The position numbers and the translations under genes were made by a program. The notes under the pieces are model-generated. The model saw only the letters and a program-made list of their open reading frames with translations. It was not told the origin of the DNA and searched no databases. From Pimelobacter simplex (GTDB lineage: Bacteria; Actinomycetota; Actinomycetes; Propionibacteriales; Nocardioidaceae), in the NCBI RefSeq assembly GCF_900114845.1, contig NZ_FOUK01000001.1:1280479-1344478 (forward strand): 64,000 nt of DNA, read 5' to 3'. Shown here piece by piece: positions 57,183 to 64,000 of this stretch (position 1 is its first letter; each line of letters opens with the position of its first letter).

Positions 57183-58262
57183 ATGGTCGCTGACGAGATC
57201 CCGGGCTTCTGGGCAGTCGTTCCCGCCGGCGGCGCCGGTACCCGCCTGTGGCCCCTGTCCCGCTCGGGCTCACCGAAGTTCCTGCACGACCTCACCGGCA
57301 CCGGCCACTCCCTGCTCGAGCAGACCCGCGACCGGCTCGCGCCCCTCGTCGCCGAGCGCCTGCTCGTCGTCACCGGAGCCGCCCACGAGGACGCCGTCCG
57401 GGGTCAGCTCACCGGCCTCCCCGGCGACGCCGTCGTCGCCGAGCCCTCGGCCCGCGACTCGATGGCCGCGATCGGACTCGCCGCCGCGATCCTGGAGCAC
57501 CGCGGCGCCGAGGTGATGGGCTCCTTCGCCGCCGACCACGTCATCCCCGACGCTGCCGCCTTCCGCGCCGCCGTCGCCGAGGCCGTCGCCGCCGCCCGCG
57601 ACGGCTGGCTCGTCACCATCGGCATCGAGCCCACCTTCCCGTCGTCCGCCTTCGGCTACGTCCGCCAGGGCGACCCCCTCGCCGGTCACCCCACCGCGCG
57701 TCAGGTCGTCGAGTTCGTCGAGAAGCCCTCGGTGCCCGTCGCCGAGGAGTACCTCGCCACCGGCAGCTACCGCTGGAACGCCGGCATGTTCGTCGTCCGC
57801 CCGACGGTGCTGCTCGACCTCCTCGCCGAGCAGGACCCCACCTTCGCCGCGAACCTCCGCACCATCGCCGCCGAGCCCGGCCGCCTCCCCGAGCTGTGGG
57901 ACCGGCTGCCCCGGATCGCCATCGACCACGCCGTCGCCGAGCCCGCCGCCGCGGCCGGCCGCGTCGTCACCATCCCCGGCGCCTTCGGCTGGGACGACGT
58001 CGGCGACTTCGACTCCCTCGCCGGACTCCTCGGCGACGAGGAGGACTGCACGATCCTCGGCGACTCCTCGCTCGCGCAGGTGATCGGCGCCAGCGGGATC
58101 GTCGTCCCGCGCTCGGGGCGGGTGGTCGCGGTGATCGGGCTGGACGACGTCGTCGTCGTCGACACCCCGGACGCGCTGCTGGTGACCACGCGGGCACGGG
58201 CGCAGGAAGTGAAGAAGGTCGTGGCGGCCCTGAAGGATCAGGGCCGCCACGACCTCACGTAG
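57183..58262 (+). CDS. manC: mannose-1-phosphate guanylyltransferase
   Basis: A 359-residue nucleotidyltransferase with AVVPAGGAGTRLWPLSRSGSPKFL (nucleotide binding), PSARDSMAAIGLAAAIL, GSFAADHVI, FVEKPS and SYRWNAGMFV followed by FGWDDVGDF, all typical of GDP-mannose pyrophosphorylases. It lacks the C-terminal phosphomannose isomerase domain of bifunctional enzymes. It supplies GDP-mannose for envelope glycans. Its context (wall cluster upstream, F420/whiB genes downstream) matches mycobacterial organisation near manB. Confidence 0.94.
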   Translation: MVADEIPGFWAVVPAGGAGTRLWPLSRSGSPKFLHDLTGTGHSLLEQTRDRLAPLVAERLLVVTGAAHEDAVRGQLTGLPGDAVVAEPSARDSMAAIGLAAAILEHRGAEVMGSFAADHVIPDAAAFRAAVAEAVAAARDGWLVTIGIEPTFPSSAFGYVRQGDPLAGHPTARQVVEFVEKPSVPVAEEYLATGSYRWNAGMFVVRPTVLLDLLAEQDPTFAANLRTIAAEPGRLPELWDRLPRIAIDHAVAEPAAAAGRVVTIPGAFGWDDVGDFDSLAGLLGDEEDCTILGDSSLAQVIGASGIVVPRSGRVVAVIGLDDVVVVDTPDALLVTTRARAQEVKKVVAALKDQGRHDLT

Positions 58263-58276
58263 CACCCGGCGCGCCG

Positions 58277-58406
58277 CCCACCGGACGGTCTGGCCGCCGA
58301 GCGGCCTCGCGCCGTCGCCGCCTCGACAGCGTGCGCGGCAGCGCGGCGAGAGCCGATCTCCGGGCAGCTTGCTGCCCTCGCGTCGGCGAAGCCGCGCTCG
58401 CGCCGA
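58277..58406 (+). repeat. 130-bp intergenic repeat, unit 1
   Basis: Starts CCCACCGGACGGTCTGGCCG and is followed immediately by a nearly identical unit (58407). It includes the inverted repeat GGGCAGCTTGCTGCCC, able to form a seven-bp hairpin. It differs from unit 2 at only a few positions. It lies after manC and before the convergent DUF3105 gene. Confidence 0.9.
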
Positions 58407-58536
58407 CCCACCGGACGGTCTGGCCGCCGAGCCGCCTCGCGCCGTCGCCGCCTCGACAGCGCGCGCGGCAGCGCGGCGAGAGCCGATCTCCGGGCAGCTT
58501 GCTGCCCTCGCCTCGGCGAAGCCGCGCTCGCGCCGG
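58407..58536 (+). repeat. 130-bp intergenic repeat, unit 2
   Basis: A direct tandem copy of the preceding unit with the same period (CCGGACGGTC at 58281 and 58411). It ends six bases before the stop of the DUF3105 gene. The high identity of the two units points to a recent duplication; a diverged copy in opposite orientation is at 53284-53400. Confidence 0.9.
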
Positions 58537-58541
58537 CCGAC

Positions 58542-59291
58542 TCAGTAGGCGTAGGGCTCCGGGGCGTCGGTGAACGGGTACTTGTCCATGAAGCTCTTCA
58601 GCGCCGCACCGCTGACGTCGGAGCAGTACTGCCAGGCGCCGTACTGCTTCTGGGTGTCGGGGTCGATCCGCCAGTGGGTGAGCGCGATGTGCTGGCCCTT
58701 GGGGAAGGCGCCGCCGTCCTTCTTGGTCCACGGGACGGCCTTGAACTTCAGGCGCTGGTTGGTGTCGTTGGCGTCCATGATCTTGGCGATCGAGCGGATC
58801 GCGGCGATCTCGCCGGAGTCGTCGGCGACCGTGGTGTCGTACCAGAGGACGGTGTAGCCGTGCTCGAGGTTGTGCACGAGCGACTCGAGCTCGGGGCGCG
58901 AGCTGGAGGTGTAGAAGCGGTCCGTGATGGGGGCGGGGGCGACGCCGGCCTCGTTCCAGTGGGGACCGAAGGCGGGCGGGACGTCCTCGTACTTGACCTG
59001 CTGGCCGGTGGGGACGTGCTCGCCGCTGCCGTTGGCGTCCTTCTCGGTGATGTCGCCGCAGACGTCGGCGGAGGTGCCGATCTCGTCGACCGACTTGCCC
59101 TTCCACTTCTGGGTGTCGATGATCTCGCGCACCTTCGGGTACGCCGCGGCGCCGATGATCAGCACAGCGACGAGGACGCACACGCCGACGATGGCCATAC
59201 CCTGGCGCCGGTCGGCGCCCTTCTGCTTGCGCCGGATCTCGTCGATGACTTGGCGGCGGTCCGACTTCTCGGACTTGCTGGACTTGGCCAC
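58542..59291 (-). CDS. DUF3105 membrane-anchored protein
   Basis: The 249-residue product has a charged cytoplasmic N-terminus (KSSKSEKSDRRQVIDEIRRKQ), one transmembrane segment (GMAIVGVCVLVAVLIIGAAAY) and a DUF3105 extracytoplasmic domain with PPAFGPHWN, LVHNLEHGYTVLWYD and ALTHWRID. The His-rich strands (PHW, HNLEHG) look like a metal site. Function is not established for the family. It is transcribed in the same direction as fbiB-fbiA, 46 bases after fbiB ends in that direction. Confidence 0.88.
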   Translation of the reverse strand: MAKSSKSEKSDRRQVIDEIRRKQKGADRRQGMAIVGVCVLVAVLIIGAAAYPKVREIIDTQKWKGKSVDEIGTSADVCGDITEKDANGSGEHVPTGQQVKYEDVPPAFGPHWNEAGVAPAPITDRFYTSSSRPELESLVHNLEHGYTVLWYDTTVADDSGEIAAIRSIAKIMDANDTNQRLKFKAVPWTKKDGGAFPKGQHIALTHWRIDPDTQKQYGAWQYCSDVSGAALKSFMDKYPFTDAPEPYAY

Positions 59292-59337
59292 GTGCGGGGT
59301 ACCTCGTCTTGGTGGTAGCGGCGGAATCGCGGTGAGT

Positions 59338-60315
59338 CTACGGAGTCAGCGGTCGAAACCGCAGGTCGGTGTCCGCGACGGCGCCGTCGGCGGGGTCCGT
59401 GGAGCTCGCCCAGCCGTGGGCGAAGGCGACGATGTCGGCGGCGGCGCGCCGGCCCGGTTCGGCGCGGACGTCGTCCGGGGCCGCGGTGCGGGCGGTGATC
59501 CCGGCGCGGCGCAGCGCCTCGACGAGGTCGGGGGCGGTGACGGTGCTGCCGAAGGGCGTCCGGGCGTCCGGGTGCTGCGCCACCGCCTGGATGACGGCCT
59601 CGCGGGCGCCGTACCCGAACAGGTCGGCGCCGTCGGCGCGGATCAGGGTGCGGGCGCCGGGGCCGTCCTCGCCGGGGGGCAGGACCAGGTCCGCCCGGCC
59701 GCGGACGACGGCGCAGGGCCGGGCACCGAGCTTGCCCTGGGCGAGCTCGACGGCGGAGGCGATCTCGTCGGCGACGGCGGGGGCGGTGACGGCGAGCTCG
59801 TTGCCGTGGGCGTCGACCCGTCCGGCGAACGACTCGAGCACCTGGACGCCGGCGGCGCCGATGGCGATGTCGGTCTGGCCCTCGCGCCAGGTCCGGCCGG
59901 CGGTGTCGGTGACGACGACGCCGACATTGCGGCCGGTGCGCTCGGCGACGGCCGCGCGCAGCCGCCGGGCGGAGTCGTCGGGGTCGAGGGGCAGCAGGAC
60001 GACGGTCCCGGCGTCGACGTTGGAGGCGTCCACGCCGGCGGCGGCCATGGTCAGACCGAGCCGGTTGCGCACGATCCGGGTGCCCCCGCGACGCGCGACG
60101 ACGCGCTCGGTCTCGGCCTCCACCCAGGCGTCCCGGTCGCCGGTCTCGACCCGGCCCTCGGCCTTGCTGACCACCTTGCTGGTCACGACGAGGACGTCGC
60201 CGTCGGCGAGCGCGTCGGGGCCGAGCGCCTCGATCGCGCCGAGGAGCGCGGCCGCGAGGTCGTCGCCGGGCCGGATCTCGGGGACGCCGTCGGGCGCCAC
60301 CACCTGCAGACGCAT
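59338..60315 (-). CDS. fbiB: coenzyme F420:L-glutamate ligase, lacking the nitroreductase domain
   Basis: A 325-residue protein whose first 240 residues match CofE/FbiB-N: LADGDVLVVTSKVVSKAEGRV, NRLGLTMAAAGVDASNV, DTAGRTWREGQTDIAIGAAGVQVLE and the GTP/metal site region ADEIASAVELAQGKL. It adds gamma-linked glutamates to F420-0. Mycobacterial FbiB is about 448 residues because of a C-terminal FMN nitroreductase domain; here only about 80 residues of unrelated-looking sequence follow. It overlaps fbiA by one base (TGATG). Confidence 0.9.
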   Translation of the reverse strand: MRLQVVAPDGVPEIRPGDDLAAALLGAIEALGPDALADGDVLVVTSKVVSKAEGRVETGDRDAWVEAETERVVARRGGTRIVRNRLGLTMAAAGVDASNVDAGTVVLLPLDPDDSARRLRAAVAERTGRNVGVVVTDTAGRTWREGQTDIAIGAAGVQVLESFAGRVDAHGNELAVTAPAVADEIASAVELAQGKLGARPCAVVRGRADLVLPPGEDGPGARTLIRADGADLFGYGAREAVIQAVAQHPDARTPFGSTVTAPDLVEALRRAGITARTAAPDDVRAEPGRRAAADIVAFAHGWASSTDPADGAVADTDLRFRPLTP

Positions 60316-61382
60316 CAGCCGACCAGCTCGATCGCGGCAGCGGCCATCGCGGCGGTCGCCTCGTGGTCGGTCATCATCAGCGGGACGGCGGCGGCGGCGA
60401 TGCCGGCCGCCTCGAGGCGCGCCACCTGGTCGGCGTCGCGCTCGTCGACCAGCCAGCCGTCGAGGACCCCGCCGGCGCTGCGCGCGCCGTAGTTGAGCCC
60501 GACGCCGGCCGCGCTGACCTCGACGCCGATCGAGTTCAGCATCTGCTCGGCCATGCCGCGCACGTGGCTGGCGCCGACGATGGGGGACAGGCCGACCACC
60601 CGGGCGGGGGTCGCGCGGATCGCCTCGCGGATGCCGGGCACGCCCAGGATCGTGCCGACCGACACCACCGGGTTGGACGGCGGGAGCACCACGAGGTCGG
60701 CGCCGGCGATCGCCTCGACGACGCCGGGGGCCGGAGTGGTCTGGTCCAGCCCGACGAACACGACCTGCTCGGCCGGCACCTCGGCGCGCAGCCGCACCCA
60801 GTACTCCTGGAAGTGCACGACCCGCTTGCCGCTGGGGGAGTCGGCGTCGGCGACGGCGATGTGGGTCTCGACCCGGTCGTCGGTCATCGGCAGCAGCGTG
60901 AGCCGGTCGCCGTACGCCGGCTCGAGCCAGCGCCGGCACAGCGCCTGGGTCACCTGGGACAGCGGGTAGCCGGCCTCGAGCATCTGGGTGCGCACCAGGT
61001 GGGTGGCGATGTCGCGGTCGCCGAGGCCGAACCAGGTGGGCTCCACGCCGTACGCCGCGAGCTCCTCCTTGGCGCTCCACGTCTCGGCCCGGCGGCCCCA
61101 GCCGCGCTCGAGGTCGATCCCGTCGCCGAGCGTGTACATCACCGTGTCGAGGTCGGGGCACACCTTGAGGCCGTGGATCCACCAGTCGTCGGCGTTGTTG
61201 GCGACCACCGTGACGTGGGCGTCCGTGGCCACACCCGGTAGTGTTCCAGCGGCGATGCCCTGGAGCAGGCCCTGCAGGAACCGGGCTCCGCCCATGCCGC
61301 CCGAGAGGACGGTCAGCTTCCGCAGAGGTCCGCCGATAGGTCCAGCGGCTGTCGCGTCAGAAGTCGATTCCACGGGGGTCAA
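60315..61382 (-). CDS. fbiA: 2-phospho-L-lactate/phosphoenolpyruvyl transferase (CofD/FbiA)
   Basis: A 355-residue enzyme with VLSGGMGGARFLQGL, NNADDWWIHGLKVCPDLDTVMYTLGDG (Fo and metal binding) and GLDQTTPAPGVVEAIAGADLVVLPPSNPVVSVGTIL. It joins the phospholactyl or phosphoenolpyruvyl group from the guanylated precursor to Fo, giving (dehydro)F420-0, the substrate of FbiB. It is the first gene of the fbiA-fbiB operon, divergent from whiB. Confidence 0.95.
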   Translation of the reverse strand: MTPVESTSDATAAGPIGGPLRKLTVLSGGMGGARFLQGLLQGIAAGTLPGVATDAHVTVVANNADDWWIHGLKVCPDLDTVMYTLGDGIDLERGWGRRAETWSAKEELAAYGVEPTWFGLGDRDIATHLVRTQMLEAGYPLSQVTQALCRRWLEPAYGDRLTLLPMTDDRVETHIAVADADSPSGKRVVHFQEYWVRLRAEVPAEQVVFVGLDQTTPAPGVVEAIAGADLVVLPPSNPVVSVGTILGVPGIREAIRATPARVVGLSPIVGASHVRGMAEQMLNSIGVEVSAAGVGLNYGARSAGGVLDGWLVDERDADQVARLEAAGIAAAAVPLMMTDHEATAAMAAAAIELVG

Positions 61383-61438
61383 CTGTGCCGTGCCCGAAAA
61401 GGGCAGCGTGCACGGGGGCGCCTATAGCAGACTCGACC

Positions 61439-61466
61439 TTGACTGTTTGGGTATGACACGTATGTA
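61439..61466 (+). promoter_or_regulatory. sigma70-like promoter of whiB
   Basis: TTGACT (61439-61444) and TATGTA (61461-61466, within TATGTAAT) are separated by 16 bases, close to the vegetative consensus and in the only AT-rich stretch of the fbiA-whiB spacer. The start codon at 61518 would give a leader of about 45 bases. Confidence 0.6.
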
Positions 61467-61517
61467 ATTCCAGTGGTGTCGTTCGGGGCACCGGGTCGAG
61501 TCGTAAGGGGCGAAATC

Positions 61518-61772
61518 GTGAGGGAACTGTTCCTGGTCGAAGCAGATTCCGACGAGCTGGGGTGGCAGGAGCGTGCGTTGTGCGCTCAGACCGACCCCGA
61601 GGCTTTCTTTCCTGAGAAGGGAGGATCGACGCGTGAGGCCAAGAAGGTCTGCCAGACCTGTGAGGTCCGCGTCGAGTGCCTCGAGGCCGCGCTGGGCAAT
61701 GACGAGCGCTTCGGCATCTGGGGTGGCCTGTCGGAACGTGAGCGTCGCAAGCTGAAGAAGCGCGCCGTCTGA
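61518..61772 (+). CDS. whiB2: WhiB-family iron-sulfur regulator, WhiB2-like
   Basis: An 84-residue protein with the four cluster Cys at 22, 45, 48 and 54 (CAQTDPEAFFPEKGGSTREA, CQTCEVRVEC), the GIWGG turn and a basic C-terminus (RERRKLKKRAV). The sequence from WQERALCAQ to ERFGIWGGLSE is nearly that of mycobacterial WhiB2/Streptomyces WhiB, regulators of septation and sporulation. The GTG at 61518 has AAGGGG seven bases upstream; a longer start at 61473 is possible. The fbiA-whiB arrangement is as in mycobacteria. Confidence 0.93.
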   Translation: MRELFLVEADSDELGWQERALCAQTDPEAFFPEKGGSTREAKKVCQTCEVRVECLEAALGNDERFGIWGGLSERERRKLKKRAV

Positions 61773-61811
61773 CCGCGGCGAGAGAGACCGACGGCACGTC
61801 GCCGACCGCGA

Positions 61812-61840
61812 CTGACGGTTCGCCCCCTTCGGGCCGTCAG
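61812..61840 (+). terminator. hairpin after whiB
   Basis: CTGACGG (61812-61818) pairs with CCGTCAG (61834-61840) around a 15-base loop that itself contains a CCC/GGG pairing. It lies 40 bases after the whiB stop and before the start at 61858. Moderate call. Confidence 0.6.
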
Positions 61841-61857
61841 ACGTAGGGTCGGGCATC

Positions 61858-64000
61858 GTGTCGGAGCATCCAGAGGTCGCCTGTCTCCTCGTGAGCCACG
61901 ACGGTGCGTCCTGGCTCCCGGCGGTCCTCGACGGCCTGCTCGCGCAGATCGCCCCCGTGGCGCGAGTGGTGGCCGTCGACACCGGCAGCCGGGACGGCAG
62001 CGCCGACCTGGTCCGGACCGCGCTCGAGGGCCGGGTCCCGCTCACCGTCCGCGCGCGGCCCGGTGACACCGGGTTCCCGGACGCCGTCGCCGACGGCCTG
62101 GTCGCGCTCGCCGAGGCCGGTGCCGAGCCGGAGTGGATCTGGATCCTCCACGACGACGCGAATCCCGCGCCCGACGCGCTCGCCGAGCTGCTCGCCGCCG
62201 CGGCCGCCCGCCCGGACGCCGACTTCCTCGGTCCCAAGCTGCGCGAGTGGCCCTCGCTGCGCCGCCTGCTCGAGCTCGGCGTCACCATCAGCGGCACCGG
62301 CCGGCGCGAGACCGGCCTGGAGCGCGGCGAGTACGACCAGGGCCAGCACGACGAGGTCCGCGAGGTGCTCGCGGTCAACTCGGCCGGACTGCTCGTGCGC
62401 CGCACGGCCCTCGAGGAGCTGGGCGGCTACTCGCCGGAGCTGCCGATCTTCGGCAACGACATCGACCTCGGCTGGCGCGCCGCCGCGGCCGGGCGGACCA
62501 CGCTGATCGTGCCGTCCGCCGTCGTCTTCCACGCCGAGGCGGCGCACCGCGGCATCCGCCGCACCCCGCTCACCGGGCGGCACACCCACTTCCAGGAGCG
62601 CCGCGCGGCGCTCTTCACCCTGCTGGCCAACGCCCGCGGCGCCACACTGCCCTTCCGGGCGGTCCGGCTCGTGCTCGGCACGCTGCTGCGCGTGGTCGGG
62701 CTGCTCTGCGTCCGTGCCGTCGGCGAGGCGCTCGACGAGCTCGCCGCGCTCATCGCGGTGCTGCGTCACCCGGGCCGGATCCGCGCCGCGCGCCGGGCCC
62801 GGACCGGCACCGACCGGGCCCGGGTCCGCCGGCTGCTGGCGCCCTGGTGGCTGCCCTACCGGCACGGCCTCGACGTCGTCGGCGACCTCGTCGCGGCGGC
62901 CACCAACCAGGCCGCCGACGTCGCCGACCGGCGCCGGGCCGCGGCCGCCGAGCGCGACGCCGCCCAGGGACCGCCGCCCGCACGGCACCGCGGCGAGGAG
63001 GACGAGTTCGCCGACACCGGCATCGTCGTCCGCTTCTTCACCAGCCCGGTCGCCGTCGCGACCGCCGTCACCGTCATCGCGCTGCTCGTCGGCGTGCGCG
63101 ACGTCGTCGGTGGGATCAGCGGTGGTGCGCTGTCGCCCACCCCCAGTGGCGTCGGCGCCTGGTGGGCGCTGCACGTCGAGAGCCACCATCCCCTCGGCTT
63201 CGGCTCGGCGGTGCCCGCGCCGCCCTACGTGCTCCTGCTGGCGCTGCTCGGCATCCCGTTCGGCCCGTCCCTGCTGATGTCGCTGCTCATGGCCCTCGCC
63301 GCGCCGTTCGGGCTGTGGGGGGCGTGGCGCTTCCTGCGGGTCGTCGGCCGCCTCGTCACCCCCTATGGCGCCCCACGCTGGCTGCTCCTGTGGGGCGCGG
63401 TCTCGTGGGCGCTCGTGCCGCTCGTCGCCGGCGCCTGGGGCGGTGGCCGCTGGGGGATCGTCGTCGCCGCCGCCGTGCTGCCCTGGATGGCGCACAGCGC
63501 CCTCGGCTTCGCCGACCCCGACGCCGCCCACCGCCGCCGCGCGGGCTGGCGGACCGGGCTGCTGCTCGCGGTGCTGACCGCGGTCGCGCCGCCGTCCTGG
63601 TTCGTGACCGCCGTGCTCGTCGCCGTGCTCCTCGGCTGCGCGATCCGCCTGGTGCCCGGCGAGGCCCGGGACCGCTCGGTGTGGGGGCCTCCCGTCGCCG
63701 CGCTGCTCGTCCCGCTCGTCGTCCTGCTGCCGTGGTGGCTGCCCGCCCTGCTCGAGGGCGCCGCCGCCGGGACCCTCCTCGACATCGGCCGCTGGCCGAC
63801 CGCGGCCACCTCCGGCTGGGACCTCCTCGCCGGCCGGCTCGGCGGTCTCGGCGCCCCGGCCTGGCTCGGCTTCGTGCTGCCGGTCCTCGCGCTCCTGGCC
63901 CTCGTCCCGCGCGCCACCCGGATCCCCGTCGTCTTCTGCTGGCTGGTCGCCGCGATCACCGCCGTGGTCGCCGTTCCGCTCGCGGTCACCCGGATCGACC
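61858..64000 (+). CDS. GT2 glycosyltransferase fused to multi-helix membrane domain (3' end outside window)
   Basis: The frame is open from GTG 61858 to the end of the window (714 codons). The N-terminal GT2 domain shows VACLLVSHDGASWLPAVLDGL, VVAVDTGSRDGSADL, WIWILHDDANPAPDAL (metal DD) and ELPIFGNDIDLGWRAAAAG. After about residue 390 come at least six hydrophobic segments (PVAVATAVTVIALLVGV, YVLLLALLGIPFGPSLLMSL, WLLLWGAVSWALVPLVAGAW, and others). Comparable large GT2-membrane proteins sit beside whiB2/fbiA in many actinobacteria. It probably glycosylates a lipid-linked envelope precursor. Confidence 0.88.
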   Translation, partial: MSEHPEVACLLVSHDGASWLPAVLDGLLAQIAPVARVVAVDTGSRDGSADLVRTALEGRVPLTVRARPGDTGFPDAVADGLVALAEAGAEPEWIWILHDDANPAPDALAELLAAAAARPDADFLGPKLREWPSLRRLLELGVTISGTGRRETGLERGEYDQGQHDEVREVLAVNSAGLLVRRTALEELGGYSPELPIFGNDIDLGWRAAAAGRTTLIVPSAVVFHAEAAHRGIRRTPLTGRHTHFQERRAALFTLLANARGATLPFRAVRLVLGTLLRVVGLLCVRAVGEALDELAALIAVLRHPGRIRAARRARTGTDRARVRRLLAPWWLPYRHGLDVVGDLVAAATNQAADVADRRRAAAAERDAAQGPPPARHRGEEDEFADTGIVVRFFTSPVAVATAVTVIALLVGVRDVVGGISGGALSPTPSGVGAWWALHVESHHPLGFGSAVPAPPYVLLLALLGIPFGPSLLMSLLMALAAPFGLWGAWRFLRVVGRLVTPYGAPRWLLLWGAVSWALVPLVAGAWGGGRWGIVVAAAVLPWMAHSALGFADPDAAHRRRAGWRTGLLLAVLTAVAPPSWFVTAVLVAVLLGCAIRLVPGEARDRSVWGPPVAALLVPLVVLLPWWLPALLEGAAAGTLLDIGRWPTAATSGWDLLAGRLGGLGAPAWLGFVLPVLALLALVPRATRIPVVFCWLVAAITAVVAVPLAVTRID

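Overview
The window reads as a chromosomal segment of a very GC-rich actinobacterium, most likely of the Nocardioides/Nocardioidaceae type (inference). Pointers are a WhiB2-like regulator, the F420 genes fbiA/fbiB, an acyl-CoA carboxylase beta/epsilon pair, a TIGR03089 protein, a class E sortase, a UDP-galactopyranose mutase/GlfT2-type galactan cluster, frequent GTG starts and tightly overlapped operons. I see no rRNA, tRNA, CRISPR array, prophage or insertion sequence, and no gene-free stretch longer than about 300 bases.

Region 1 (1-7.6 kb): the end of an acyl-CoA dehydrogenase gene, a frameshifted secreted-protein gene, maf, and then a catabolic locus. In that locus an IclR regulator is divergent from an operon of NTF2-like protein, two SDR dehydrogenases and an FAD desaturase/reductase, followed by an MFS carrier. 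Two tandem 15-bp palindromes lie in the divergent promoter. Region 2 (7.6-11.6 kb): homogentisate catabolism. hmgA is divergent from an operon of an unrecognised protein, fumarylacetoacetase and an IclR regulator, again with paired operator-like palindromes between them.

Region 3 (11.6-20.5 kb): a lipoprotein, a small membrane protein, an SDR, a DUF222-HNH protein, an AlkX/YcaQ-like protein, a DUF885 protein, a WYL regulator and a divergent epoxide hydrolase. Region 4 (20.5-27.4 kb): accE-accD5 divergent from birA, a bPH2 membrane protein, a class III adenylate cyclase, an orphan winged-helix protein, purK and purE, and a CoA-binding protein. Two copies of a perfect 24-bp palindrome sit at the purE end.

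Region 5 (27.4-36.6 kb): a TetR regulator and acyl-CoA dehydrogenase; a 922-residue secreted Gly-rich/5xFN3/OmpA-like protein; a DJ-1 protein; an AraC regulator; and a small sortase island, LPNTGG substrate - class E sortase - LPNTGG substrate. Region 6 (36.6-45.5 kb): enoyl-CoA hydratase, two LytR-CpsA-Psr proteins, a thioesterase, LysR divergent from a threonine-dehydratase-like enzyme, an inositol-monophosphatase-like enzyme and an AAA+ ATPase.

Region 7 (45.5-58.3 kb): a cell-envelope glycan cluster of two GT2 enzymes, a PAP2 protein, glf, glfT2, wzm and wzt, then a secreted protein, an N-acetylmuramoyl-alanine amidase with FG-GAP repeats, TIGR03089 and mannose-1-phosphate guanylyltransferase. 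It resembles a condensed form of the mycobacterial galactan genes. Region 8 (58.3-64 kb): a DUF3105 protein, fbiB and fbiA, whiB, and a large GT2-membrane protein running off the end. A roughly 130-bp intergenic repeat occurs three times, at about 53.3 kb and in tandem at 58.3-58.5 kb, each time between convergent genes.
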